64,000 nucleotides of DNA from Quercus robur. Taxonomy: Eukaryota; Streptophyta; Magnoliopsida; Fagales; Fagaceae. The position numbers were made by a program, and so were the translations under genes. The stretch spans positions 14,775,282 to 14,839,281 of the forward strand of contig NC_065535.1 of NCBI RefSeq assembly GCF_932294415.1. The letters run 5' to 3'. Below the pieces are notes generated by a model, which was given only the letters and a program-made list of their open reading frames with translations, was not told the DNA's origin and ran no database searches. Shown here in pieces: positions 22,619-33,945 of this stretch. Position 1 is the stretch's first letter; each line of letters opens with the position of its first letter.

Positions 22619-22900
22619 ATTTTTTTTTTTTTTGCCAAATAAATATTAATTTATTAAGTAAAAGAGGATAAAGGAACTAGTCCAACTCATCTACATCACT
22701 ACAACTACAAATTCAACATCAATGGGACAATGCAAGGTAGATGCTTCCCCATCTGTCATTCCTCATATACAAATGAGCACATGGACAAAGTAATTGGACT
22801 ACCGACTACTCCTCCTTACTACTAGCAAGTAGCACCAATAATAAGTCCAATTATATAGAAATTTTATAATTTACAATTGTTGATAAGTAAACAATAAAAA
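22619..22900 (-). repeat. Possible retroposon 3' fragment
   Basis: A T run (22619-22634) followed by sequence that could be a minus-strand retroposon tail. There is no recognisable protein motif; the call rests on layout only. Confidence 0.25.
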
Positions 22901-23119
22901 TAATTTTAATTTTTGATCCAAAAAAAAAAAAAAAATTTTAATTTTTTATCTTAATAAATTACTATAGAAAAAAAAAATGAAAATCTTTTTGTCTCAAGCA
23001 TGGGCTCTTACAAGCAGTGGCACTTTCATAAATCATAAGTATATTGTACATTAAAAGGGCTTGTTATTTGTTGTTATTATTATTTCATAAGTAGATAGTG
23101 AGGAGGAGGGGAGATAGGA

Positions 23120-23310
23120 TTTTTTTTTTTAATGGGAATATATCAAACTTTATTATGAATGAAAAGCAACAATTACATCAAGGAAAATAGCAAAAATTAT
23201 CTTAAATCCAAATAGAAAAATCATCAATATCTAGAGTATTTTTAGCCAACAAATGAGTAAAGTGATTGTCTTGTTTATGTACATGGGAGATATGAATCCT
23301 ACAAATAGGA
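23120..23310 (-). pseudogene. 3' end of a LINE (RNase H-like region)
   Basis: A T run at 23121-23130 is followed by sequence whose reverse complement reads HVHKQDNHFTHLLAKNTLD. This fits the H-V-x-R-x-x-N-x-x-A-H-x-L-A-K pattern at the end of plant LINE RNase H domains. Stops follow, then the A tail. It is a short 5'-truncated insertion. Confidence 0.6.
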
Positions 23311-23380
23311 ACGGAACCACCCTTAGACTTGGGGGGAATTAGCCCCCTCCTAAATTGTTTTTTTTTTTTTTTAAATATTA

Positions 23381-23908
23381 CTCCCTCCGTCTTAGTTTGT
23401 TTGTCATCTATTCTATTTTAGGATGCCCCAAAATATTGTCCTGTTTCTAAAAATAAAAGTCATTAATTTACTAATATTCCTATTATACCCTTACTTTATT
23501 TTCAAAGAGAAATGATATGTCTACAACATTTTTACAACAAATCCTAAGTGGCAAGTTGTTACTGGTTGTTATTGTTAGGGCAAAAAAGTAATCTTAGTGT
23601 TAGTTTCAAATTTGAACCAATAACAACTAACCACTTGTGATTTGTTGTAAAAATGTTGTAGACATAGCATCTCTCATTTTCAAAACTTTTTGAAAAGAAA
23701 ACTAACAAATATTTAAAAAATCAATCTAACTAGGGCATCTTTTCAGTTGCCTCATTAAGAATAGCTCTTTTAAAAAAAAAACTGATAAATTTATTTAAGG
23801 GTAGTTTTGTAAACTTATACATTTATATAAGGTAGACAAGACAATAAATGATACTTTCTTAAAAAGTTTGACTTTTTAAACATGACAAACAAATTGGGAC
23901 TGAGGGAG
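23381..23908. mobile_element. Stowaway (Tc1/mariner) MITE with TA target duplication
   Basis: The ends CTCCCTCCGTC and GACTGAGGGAG are the canonical Stowaway terminal repeats, flanked by TA on both sides (23379-23380, 23909-23910). A 169-bp MULE MITE plus its 9-bp duplication is inserted inside; without it the element is about 350 bp. A related Stowaway copy is at 28198-28458. Confidence 0.85.
23507..23675. mobile_element. 169-bp MULE-type MITE nested in the Stowaway
   Basis: The inverted ends GAGAAATGATATGTCTACAAC and GTTGTAGACATAGCATCTCTC are nearly perfect. The 9-bp duplication ATTTTCAAA is at 23498-23506 and 23676-23684. It has the same length as the copy at 22345-22513. Confidence 0.9.
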
Positions 23909-23917
23909 TATTATATA

Positions 23918-24721
23918 TGTAAGGACACGTTTCGATCCACAGCCCAAGAGGTTTGGACAATGGCCCAATGAGCCCAAATCAATAAATTTGTTAGAGAGTG
24001 AGCTAGTTATTGAACGTTCAATGAGTTAGAATGTAAATCACAATAGGCTAGTTGGTGTTAGAATGAGTAAGACAAATAGATTGAAAAGAAAATTACTCCT
24101 TGGTTAGGTCCGAGGATGGTATGTTCTTATATATTTTTCTTAGACTTATACAAATATTCAAATTCTTGGTTACACAGTGATTTCTTTTCTAATTTTCTCA
24201 TCCCCCCCTGTAATGGAATCCTTCCCCTTTTATACTTCATTCCCTTCTTTCATCCCAGCCTTCCACATGTTGATTAGATTGTTAATTTCCTTGATACTTG
24301 TCTCATCAACACCTTCCTGAAATCTTTGTGGGTAGTTGTAAGGCTAGAAGTTACTGTTTAGGTATCATTTTCACATTAATGTGGCCAGTTGGTTAGATGC
24401 AAAGTATTCAATGTGGTGGTAGCGGCTTTTTTCCTAGATATTTCTCAATTCTATATTGACTCACCTTTCTCTAAAGTTTATCCTCCCAAGCACGGTTGCC
24501 CACTACCAAGTACTTGATGGGTGATCGGACTTTAGGCTTCCACTTTGTTGGCCAAGGAGGGGTTGCTCCTCGGACAACGTCACCTGTTTACTACGATCAG
24601 ACCTCCTCCTCGGCCTAGTAATCTACTTGCCTTCACTAATACGTACTTGTCTTCGGGCTCTTTGACGTCCTCGGGTGCGGCCCACGGCCCAATATCCTTA
24701 TCTAAGCCCTTCATCCATACA
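23918..24721 (-). repeat. Solo LTR, minus orientation, TSD ATATA
   Basis: The ends are TGTAAGGACACG and CATCCATACA, with ATATA on both sides (23913-23917, 24722-24726). Sequence blocks (a CCACATGTTG block, then CTCATCAACACC) match the LTRs at 3102-3805 and 53504-54206. There is no internal region, so it is the product of recombination between two LTRs. Confidence 0.75.
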
Positions 24722-25273
24722 ATATATATATATATGTATGTATGTATTAATTTTAGCAATTTTGTTCTAGAAAATCACATTTTCTTTCCTTTTAACAATA
24801 TTATTGATTTTTTTAAGAGTAATGCTATACTCACAAAATTTTTTATAATATTTTTTCAAACTGTTCTGGTAGCAAATTCTTATTGATTTGCATATGGGCA
24901 CACCACTCACATCATTTTTTTACTTACTAGTAACCACTTATCACATCAGTAATTTATAAAAAAAAAAACTTGTAACTCTAACATTTTCCTCATTTTAGTA
25001 ACCATAAAAAAAATTTATAAATCTAAAATCTAAAACAAAATATACAAGCCAAAAAAAAAAAAAAAAAAACTCAACAACAAAAATTACCAGTAAAACTAAA
25101 AACAAAATTAAGCTCGATTAACTAATTTTATCCAAAATAAATAACCCTGCTCTTTAAAAATTCTAATAAAAAATAATTTTGTTCTTACCCACCAAAAAAA
25201 AAACAAAAAAACCTCAGCAGCTAAGTAACAAAATCTGAGGTTGAAATCAGAGCACACAGCTAATGATAAAACC

Positions 25274-27449
25274 TAGGAATGGCAATTTTTCCCCGCCCTA
25301 CTTGACTCGCCCCTCCCCAATTCGCCTCGTGCGGGTTTTTCCCACCCCGCAAAGGTGGTGGAGCGAGGATGGGGCGAGATTTTAGACCCGCACCACAGGG
25401 CGGGGCGAGGATGGGTTTACACTTTTTAGACCCACCCAGCCCCGCCCCACCTCGCATTAATAAGGGTTAAATTGTAATTTTATCGTACCCTAAAACCCTA
25501 CTATTTAAACAAAAATATCATCAGCTTATTTTATTCTACCTAACGTGGCTCTACCTCTTTTTTCTCTCTAGCAAAGTTGGAAATAAGGTACCAATTTTAA
25601 CTTTTTTTGTCTTTATTAGAAACAAATTTATATACTTTGAATTGCTGATTTCATTCATGATTCATACGGTCTTTCTCAACTTACTTTTCATCATGAACAT
25701 AATATAATTTTTTTTAATGAGGTACGGGTCTGTGGCTCTAAATATGTGTCTGTGTCATTGTTTTTGTAATTTTGTGTGGGCATTTGGCTGCTTAACAACA
25801 CTGCTTCTTTGTGCTTGTTAAAATCCATATCTATTTTACAAGCTGGGTTTTTGTTTTTTAATTTTTGGAAAACAAGATGATGAGGGTCAGGGATATGTTT
25901 CCTTATTGGTTTGATTGCCAATATGATGGCATCAATCATGTACTAGGCTACTAGCTCTAGCTGTTCATTCTCGTTCTCCACGCAAAAAATTATTTACAAT
26001 TTAATTTTGTTTTATGTATTTTTATTCAAAAATATAAGGTACAGGTTTTTTTTTTTAAAGGGGTACAGGTTTGAGACTTTGTCCCATTCTCTATGAAATA
26101 GTCACAAAATGGGAGGAATTAACTAATGCATACTACTGACTACTTAGTATAAATGAGATTTGTTTTAGTGTTTTTTAGGCCAATGAAATATGAATACCCA
26201 TTTGTGTATGTGCTGCGGGTGCTATGATTTTTAATTTAATTGTTTAACGACGTTGCTAAATATATTTTAATTATTTAACAACATTACCAAGGAGATTTGT
26301 TTTAAATTTTTTTTTTCGTTCCCATTATTTTATATTATCTTTGTTGGAGAAATATAGACCCAAGATATAAGATTAAGTTGTTAGAATATTATTTTCCAAT
26401 AATTTATGGTGATGAAGCTGATAATGAAATTCAAAGGGTTAGAGATATTTGTTATGAAATGATTCGTGACTATAGTTCTAGGAGAATGGATAGGGAAGGT
26501 ACTCGTGGCCCTTGTGTGGGAGAGGATTTGCAAGTTGATGACTCCCTATGGACTTTGAAAGATATCTTAGTTAGAAAAAAAGGGGTGGGAATATTAAATT
26601 GGAGTTGAACCATTACCTTGAGGATGATTTAATGCCAAGAACTGTGGATTTTGATATTTTGGCATGGTGGAAATCTAATGGGCCAAAGTATCCTATTTTG
26701 CAACGTATTGGATATCCTTGCCATTCCAGTGTCAACTGTTGCCTCAGAGTCATCATTTAGCACAAGTGGTCGATTGTTAAGTCCACATCACAGTAAACTT
26801 CATCAAAAGACTGTGGAGGCATTAATGTGTGCTCAAAATTGGTTATGGGCTGAAATTAATGGTAATTAAATTTACTAGTTTAATTATGCAATGATTTATG
26901 TTGCTGCATTCTTTATTATATTTTTCAATTGTTTGATTGAATTTATTTTATCTTTTTTTTAGGTTCTTCATCTACCATAGATGGAATTGAAGATAAATTC
27001 CAAAATATCCTGGATGATTATGATGATGAAGAAGAAAGTGGTGTCACAATGATGGAAGAAAGTGGAGATTCTTTTTGAAGAACTAGACAATTTTTATTTT
27101 GTTATGTATTAGGAGTTTGGATTATTTTATTGTGTCATACTATGAGATTTTTGTTGTGATATTGTCTTGTTACACATTTAGATAATATTATTTAGTTTTT
27201 GCTAAAAATTAGTTTGATTTGATAGGATAAATTTATTTATAATTTCAAGTATATTTTTATTATTGGAACATGTCATTTTATTTGAAAAAATGGTAATAGT
27301 TGTAGGGAAATTAATAAGAAATAAAGTTTTACGGTGTAGGGCGGGTCTTCGCGGGGCCTTAAGGGGCGGGGATGGGGCAAGAAAAATCCATGCGGGGTGA
27401 GGGTGAAGATCTCATCCTTCGGCCCTGCCCCGCCCTATTGCCATCCCTA
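25274..27449 (+). mobile_element. Defective hAT transposon with 8-bp TSD
   Basis: The terminal repeats TAGGAATGGCAAT and ATTGCCATCCCTA are flanked by ATAAAACC (25266-25273, 27450-27457), the 8-bp duplication expected of hAT elements. The subterminal regions (25290-25460 and 27335-27440) are packed with GC-rich words such as GGGGCGGGG and CCCCGCC, likely transposase-binding repeats, in strongly AT-rich surroundings. Only the C-terminal part of a transposase gene remains. Confidence 0.9.
26350..27078 (+). pseudogene. hAT transposase C-terminal remnant
   Basis: It reads LEYYFPIIYGDEADNEIQRV and, after a frame disruption near 26580, LNHYLEDDLMPRTVDFDILA and WWKSNGPKYPIL. After a second one near 26705 it reads DILAIPVSTVASESSFSTSG followed by LHQKTVEALMCAQNWL. 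These are the hAT C-terminal dimerisation domain signatures. An intron of about 100 bp (GT near 26863, AG at about 26962) precedes a last exon ending in an acidic tail DDYDDEEESG. The N-terminal zinc finger and most of the catalytic domain are gone. Confidence 0.85.
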
Positions 27450-27971
27450 ATAAAACCGCCCCCTAATTCAAAGTTCTGACTCCGACTATGTGTACAAAAC
27501 TCATACATAGAGGACAACATCCCATAAGCAATTGGGCCGGACAATTGAAGCAAGAAAATGGGAAAGATCACATTAAAGCTTGGGAAATAATGAGATAGGA
27601 TTTGACATCACAAAGGATGTTTTTTACTTCCACCACTTAACTAAGTTAATTTTATTTTTTTTAAAGAAGAAATCTGAGTTCAACTTAAACCCAAGTAATT
27701 AAAAAAAAAAAAGTTATTTAATTTGCAAATTTATCCTCTAGTAGTAACTGTTTTGAACTATTTATGGCAAGTTGCAAAATTGAGAGTCTATTTGTTACCG
27801 TTGTTTAAATAACAGTTTTCAGTGTTTAAACAATATTACATTTATTTTCACACTTTTTTTTTAACCAAATTTTTTATCCACACGTATTTCCAAAAAAATA
27901 TAAACAACGTTACTAAAAATCTCTTATCAAACAAGCTCTGAAACTCCATAAAACTCTCATTTTTAGATTAA

Positions 27972-28708
27972 GGGTCTGTTTGGTTGAAAGAGTGGAAAAG
28001 TAGGAGGATGAAAAATTGTGAAATGATGGAAAAATGAGAGAATAGAAAATATTTGGTTTTCCCTTTTGTGTGTTTGGTTGGAAGGGTGGAAAAAAGGGAG
28101 GGTGGAAAACTCTTTTGTTTAGTTGAAGAGAAAAATGGAATGATGGAAAATGTAATTTATATAAATTGACTATTATACCCTTATTACATAATATGTACTC
28201 TCTCCGTCCCACTTTGTTTGTTCTGTTTGAAAAGTCAAACTTTTTAAGGGAACATCATTTATTGTCTTGTCTACCTTTTAAAAATATATAAGTTTCCAAA
28301 ACTACCCTTAAATAAATTTATAAAAAAATTGAATTAGTAAATTAATAGGGGTATAATAGGAACATTAGTAAATTAATGACTTTTACTTTTAGAAATAGGA
28401 CAATATTTTGGGACATCCCAAAATGAAATAGATGACAAACAAAGTGGGACGGAGGGAGTAAGAAATAAAGTGAGGGGTAGGTGAGAGGGTATTTGTGTAA
28501 AATGCATTTCTTAGCATTTTTCTCTTCTCATTTTCCTCCCAAATTTGGGAGGATAAAAGAAGTGGGCCTAGGAGGGAAAACTTTCTCCCCTATTTTCTGT
28601 CTCTCCTATTTTCCTTCCTCAACCAAACAGCGAAAAACAACATTTTCCACCATATTTTCCTCTCTCTATTTTCTATCCACCCCGTTTTCATCAAAACCAA
28701 ACACACCC
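27972..28708. mobile_element. Tourist-like PIF/Harbinger MITE, TSD TAA
   Basis: The inverted ends GGGTCTGTTTGGTT and AACCAAACACACCC are bounded by TAA (27969-27971, 28709-28711). A Stowaway MITE (28198-28458) is inserted within. Apparent reading frames in this A/T-biased repeat are not genes. Confidence 0.85.
28198..28458. mobile_element. Stowaway MITE nested in the Tourist element
   Basis: The ends CTCTCTCCGTCCCAC and GTGGGACGGAGGGAG, with TA on both sides, are the Stowaway signature. It is 261 bp and lacks the inner insertion seen in the copy at 23381. Confidence 0.85.
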
Positions 28709-28711
28709 TAA

Positions 28712-29972
28712 GAGCATCAGCATTGGAAAGGCTAAATGCCAAATGTAAGCTATTTTTACCATTCAAGCCCAAAACATTCTCAGCAGCTGGAAGGCCATAT
28801 GGGAAATGCTAAATTTTTTTTGGCATATAGCTACAGTACCATCTTAAATGTAAGATGGTACTGTAGCTGAATGGTATAAAAAATAATAATTTTTTAATAC
28901 TTGAGGTCGTTTTTAACCCGGGAATTTCTCTCTCTTCTCTCATTTTTTCTCTGTTTTCTCTCTCTTCCTTCTCTCTTTCTCATCTGCTCTCTGCCTCTTC
29001 AGACCCAAGACTCTCTCCGATAAGTTAGATGCTTCTCTCTTCAGACCCAAGACTCTCTTTAGACCCAAGACTCTCGACGTTGAGGTGAGATCGGATTCAT
29101 GGGCATCGGCGTGGAGATCAGATTTGTGGGCATTGGAGGTGAGATCGGATTCATGGGGTTTGGGTTGCCGCTTTTATGATTTGTGAGGTGAGATCGGATT
29201 CTCAGTTTTGTGATTTGTGGCTTGCTGGGTTTTGGTATGGTGGGTGGGTCTCAGGTGGTGTGGCCGTGGGTTTCGTGGGTTGCAGATGGGTGTGGCTGTG
29301 GGTGGGTCTCAGGTGGTGTGGCTATGGGTTTCGTGGGTTGCAGATGGGTGTGGCCGTGGGTTTCAGGTGGTGTGGAGATCGGATTCGTGGGCATTGAAGG
29401 TGAGATCGGATTCGTGGGGTTTGGGTTGCCGCTTTTATGATTTGTGAGGTGAGATCCGATTCTCATTTTGTGATTTGTGGCTTGCTGGGTTTTGGTATGG
29501 TGGGTGGGTCTTAGGTGGTGTGGCCGTGGGTTTCGTGGGTTGTAGATGGGTGTGGCCGTGGGTGGGTCTCAGGTGGTGTGGCTATGGGTTTCGTGGGTTG
29601 CAGATGGGTGTGGCCGTGGGTCTCAGGTGCATTTGGAATGGGTCACAGAAGGTTCACGGTGGTTGAGGTTTTGTTGGTTTTTTTGCCACCGGTGGTGGTG
29701 GCTGGGGTTGGTTGCTACCCACTGGATGTGGTTTTTTTTTTTAATTTTTTTGGTTGGTGGTTCTAATTGGCAGGATGTGGTTTCTGGTGGTTTTGGCAGG
29801 ACATTGAAAATAAATAATAAATAAAGATTAAAAAAATAATATTTTAATAAAATGGTAAAATAATAGAATTTTGGAATGTTGAGTGTATTGTAATATGGTA
29901 TGGTATAATTGATAAAGTAACTTTTTAGGATGGTAAAATAAGATAGGATGGCAAAACCGGATGGAGATGCTC
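28712..29972. mobile_element. TAA-flanked TIR element with internal minisatellite
   Basis: The ends GAGCATCAGCATTGG and a reverse-complement partner ending GGAGATGCTC are flanked by TAA (28709-28711 shared with the Tourist element, and 29973-29975). The 1.26-kb interior holds a CT-rich block (28925-29000), then a G-rich minisatellite, with no transposase. The right end lies about 550 bp before the ESV1 ATG, close to its promoter. Confidence 0.6.
29130..29650. repeat. G-rich minisatellite, ~265-bp higher-order duplication
   Basis: Two tandem blocks (about 29130-29390 and 29395-29650) share GAGATCGGATTC, GGGTTGCCGCTTTTATGATT and GGCTTGCTGGGTTTTGGTAT. Each also contains a shorter repeat of GTGGGTCTCAGGTGGTGTGG-type units. 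Frames open across it on both strands are a side effect of the repeat. Confidence 0.8.
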
Positions 29973-30049
29973 TAAAATTCTAACTTCCTATCATTCCAAC
30001 CCAGCAAGGAAGGAAAGAAGAGAATAGAATAGAAGAAATGACAGTTTTA

Positions 30050-30200
30050 ACGAGGACACGTGGCATAGCCAATGATTCATAAAAAAATGAACACAAAAGA
30101 GGGCCCCTCAAACTGCTCACGTGTAAGATTAAATCCCGGGATTCGCAGCACAGCACCATGTGGCCAAACACAAACACAAACACCAGCATAAATACAACAC
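30050..30200 (+). promoter_or_regulatory. ESV1 promoter with two G-boxes
   Basis: CACGTG palindromes lie at 30057-30062 (context GACACGTGGC, a strong G-box/ABRE form) and 30118-30123, some 460 and 400 bp before the ATG. A TATA-like CATAAATACA at about 30187-30196 precedes a CT-rich leader. G-boxes bind bZIP and bHLH factors such as HY5 and PIFs and mediate light and clock control. That would suit a gene of diurnal starch metabolism, but regulation is inferred. Confidence 0.5.
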
Positions 30201-30525
30201 CTTTCCGATCCGATCGCTGCTCTCTCTCTAACTTACTTCAAAGTTCAAAATACTTCAAAACTCTCAACTCCTCACTGTCAAATGTACCAAGATTCCCCCG
30301 AATTTCTCTCTTCCACTCCCATTCGTCGTTTTTTTCGTTTTCCTAATTTCTAAAACAAAAACAAAGGTCTCCTTTGTTGCTCTTTAACTTCAACTCCACT
30401 AAAAACTCAATACTTGTAATTCAAAACCATTACGCATTGGTAAAACCACTTTGAGTTTTTTGCTAGGGTTTATCTTTTGCTCTCGATGGCATTTTCGTGA
30501 AAAAGAGCAAGAAGAAAGGAAATCA

Positions 30526-33500
30526 ATGGCGGCAAGTCCAGGAGGCTTTACGGCTCAGCTAAATTTCAAGCTGGGACGACGACCTGGTGGTTATCCGATG
30601 CGTAACCAGCTTGGGTTGGACTTGGAGGTGAGGAAGCGGAGGAGGCTAAGAGTCGAGGTCACTAGTGACCGAGTCAGGACGAGTGGAATCAGCTGTTGCT
30701 GCTCTGACCCGGTGGTGCCGATCCGGAGATCAAGCAGGTCGGGTAAGAGCATGGAGAAGTCCGAAGATTGGCGGTTCGATCCGAAGAAAATTTCTCACAG
30801 TCACAGAGTCCGAGTCCATGCCTCCCCTGCATTGCCTTTCGCTTCTCCTCAGTACTCTCTCTCTCTCTCATATGTATCTACACACTCAAACTCACACACA
30901 CTTATTTATATCTATCTATGAATGTAGAAGTGAATTGTTCTTATTAACCAGTTCTGTTAGATTCATCTTGCACCGACTTTTCTTATAAGATACAAAGCCT
31001 CTCGTTATTCAATTCTTTGCTATGGAATTGGATTTCACACTTTTTTTATTGAGTCATTCGAAATCACTGGGTCAATGGAAAGGAAATGGTTAAAATTTTT
31101 TGAAAATGATTACTAAGAAAACTGAATTTATATTGAAAGTGCTTAAGAAACAAAGATTTTTGTTTTGTTAAAGCATTTCTATATGTTCACTCCTTGTACT
31201 TGGTAGCACCAAACAAGGTCTTGATTAATGACATTGATCATGTATGCAGATCGCCCTTTGTTTCGAAAAAGGAAAAAATCTATCCCCGATGTACCCCGAG
31301 AAATTCTGGTCCGCAATCTCGTGACACTCCTCCAAGAAGAGGTAATTTGCAATGCATTCACAATGTTAGTCTCTAATGTATTGTAGTTGGTCATGCTAAT
31401 GTTGAAGATACAGATGAAAATATCGTTTATGTTGCCTTTTGATTTGAGAATAATAATAAAGCATGTTGTGTTCACTAATGTGTAGACACTGGTATTGCGA
31501 ACGAGAAGGACTGGGGCATCAGCTTATTAAACGAAAATGTTATTGAGTCCGGAACTAATGAAGATGGAAGTACTTGGTATCAAGAAAGTGGGGAAGACTT
31601 GGGCGAAAATGGATACAGATGTAGATGGACAAGGATGGGTGGTCAATCACATGATGGTTCCTCTGAATGGAAAGAAACGGTACAGAAATCATTTTATTAT
31701 ATGTATGATTATTATTGACTTGGAGTGAAGCTAAATGGAAACATTTCTTTGTGAAGTATTTCGTGTAATTGGCATCACTAATCCATTTTTTAGGCACTTA
31801 AAAATTCTTATATGAGCAAAATTTAGGTACAATGAAACACAAAATATATGGCATCAGTATATTAGGTTATCCAATTAAATTCAAATACATGGTTTTGTTG
31901 ACCAATGAAACACAAACAATGTTTTATTTTCCAAGAACAATTAAATTCAATACAACTATGTTTTTGGATTTTATTAGGGAACCTAATTTATTGTACCTAA
32001 GTTTTATGCTTCTTGTATTTATATTGGCAAGAAGGCAATTAAATAAATTTTGACTTACTAATGATTTACTGAGCCTTACCTCTTGATATTTTAAGACAAA
32101 AATGTCTAAAGCTGTCTCACAAGCTTCTATCCTTTGATAAAAGTGTTGAATTCTGTTGTTAAATGTCGACTAAATCTAGAAAGGTAAACAAGAAGCTGCC
32201 TATAACGATGAGAGAACATGGTAAACTCTTAAAATGAAAGATTATGTAGCTCATTGCATATGTTACATATTTTACTCTAGTTGAAACCTGAAAGCTCAAT
32301 GTTATACAAGCACTTTGGGAATCTCAAGGTGAAATCTGATTTTAAAATTTCTATGCAAGAAGCGGTTGATGTTGCATCTGTAATCTGATTAATGATCAAA
32401 TTAGATGATCATTAATCACCTGTATGATTAATGATCATCTAATTTGCAAGAAGAAATTCTTGGCAGAGACGATCGATATAGATTGACGACTATGAGGGTT
32501 TTTTTTTTTGGTTGTTGTTGAAAGCCTTGGGTTTAGACATAATGAGGATAAAAATATGTTGGAGAATAGGCAGGCAAAAGTGATGCCTTTCTCTGGAGTG
32601 TTATGTGACTAATACATATCGAAATCCAAACAAATTTGAAGCAAATTGTTGAATTAATACTGCCATAAAATTTGTAAATAGTGGATGAGTTCTGGGAATT
32701 TTCAATGCACATTTTTTGTGCACTTCGGAAAATATTGACATGACAAAGTGTATACATGATATATTATCATGATTTATCTGACAGATGATGAAGCTAAATC
32801 TATGAGTTAGCTTTGATGTGGCCATGAAATTATCATTTTCTCAAATATTGTTGAAGCCTGATCACAACTTACGGTTTATGTAGCAGTGTAGCCTCAAATT
32901 ATTAATGTATTAGTATATAGTATATACCAATGTATGATTATGTTGTCCTAGGATGACACGAACTTTCTTGAAAACAGTGCTAGTATTACTAGCACATTAT
33001 CTTTGAAAAAATCACATGAAATTTCAAATTTAAAGTGAATAGTTTTATCATGTTCTCATGCTTTGGAAGTTGAAAATGAGATTTGGTTAGCATACTTTTA
33101 ACTTCGAACATATCTTTCCATTGACTTCAAAATTATTTAAATTACTAGTACTATTATCTTTATCTACTAGTTTTCTAAATTGTTTATATTGAGATGCATT
33201 TAATTTACTTAAAAGTTAAAATTACTGGTAATGCCTTCTCTCCTTCCAAAATTATTTCATAACTTAGGAGTCTATTTTGAGTGATCTTTCACTTTTCAAA
33301 TTGCTGCCGAGTCTATGATTTATTGTCTACTTTTAGTTAACAGATGACATATTTTTTTATAACCTCACCAAGTATCATCCCAGGTGCATGCATTTAATTG
33401 GATTTATTGATCTCATTGACAGTGGTGGGAGAAAAGCGACTGGACCGGATACAAAGAGCTAGGTACTTGCTTGCCTTTACTAGACCAGCTGGTTATCACT

Positions 33501-33914
33501 GTGGATCAGTAGAAAATTCGAGTTAGTTTTTGATGCTATAGCACATGTTTTGGAAAAATTCGTGTGAAGCTATTATTTTGAAATTAGAACTTACGGATCT
33601 GAACTGAGCTGCTGCCTGATAGTAATAAAGTGTGAAATATTGCACCCTTCCAGATCTTTATATAAGTTCTAAATGTAGTGAGTTATGATTTCATCCAAGT
33701 AAAACTGTCCATTTCTATTGATAATTTTGCAATGTCATCTTCCACGTCTCTAGTAATATTTAATTGGGACAAGTAGCCTCCAGTCATCATAGATTTCCAG
33801 GGATGACATGTGTATATCATGCCTGTTTATCTTGAAACCTGAAATTTTCTGAAAAATTACTATAAATGGTATTTGTATTACAACAAAAAAAAAAAAAAAA
33901 AAAAAAAAAAACTA

Positions 33915-33945
<31 letters not shown>

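Larger units (their letters stand above)
23308..27490. mobile_element. Host TIR element (copy 2) carrying a stack of later insertions
   Basis: The left end (ACGGAACCACCCTTAGACTT, then a G run and CCCCCTCC) and the right end (CCCCCTAATTCAAAGTTCTG then ACTCCG) match the ends of the element at 20699-21372. The body at 24740-25260 matches its interior. Into it were inserted, left to right, a Stowaway MITE (23381-23908) that itself holds a MULE MITE (23507-23675), a solo LTR (23918-24721) and a hAT element (25274-27449). Only about 600 bp belong to the host element. Confidence 0.5.

Noticed and set aside
29176-29824. Trp/Gly/Val-rich open frames on both strands
   Set aside because: Produced by the G-rich minisatellite; no conserved domain and several frames open at once.
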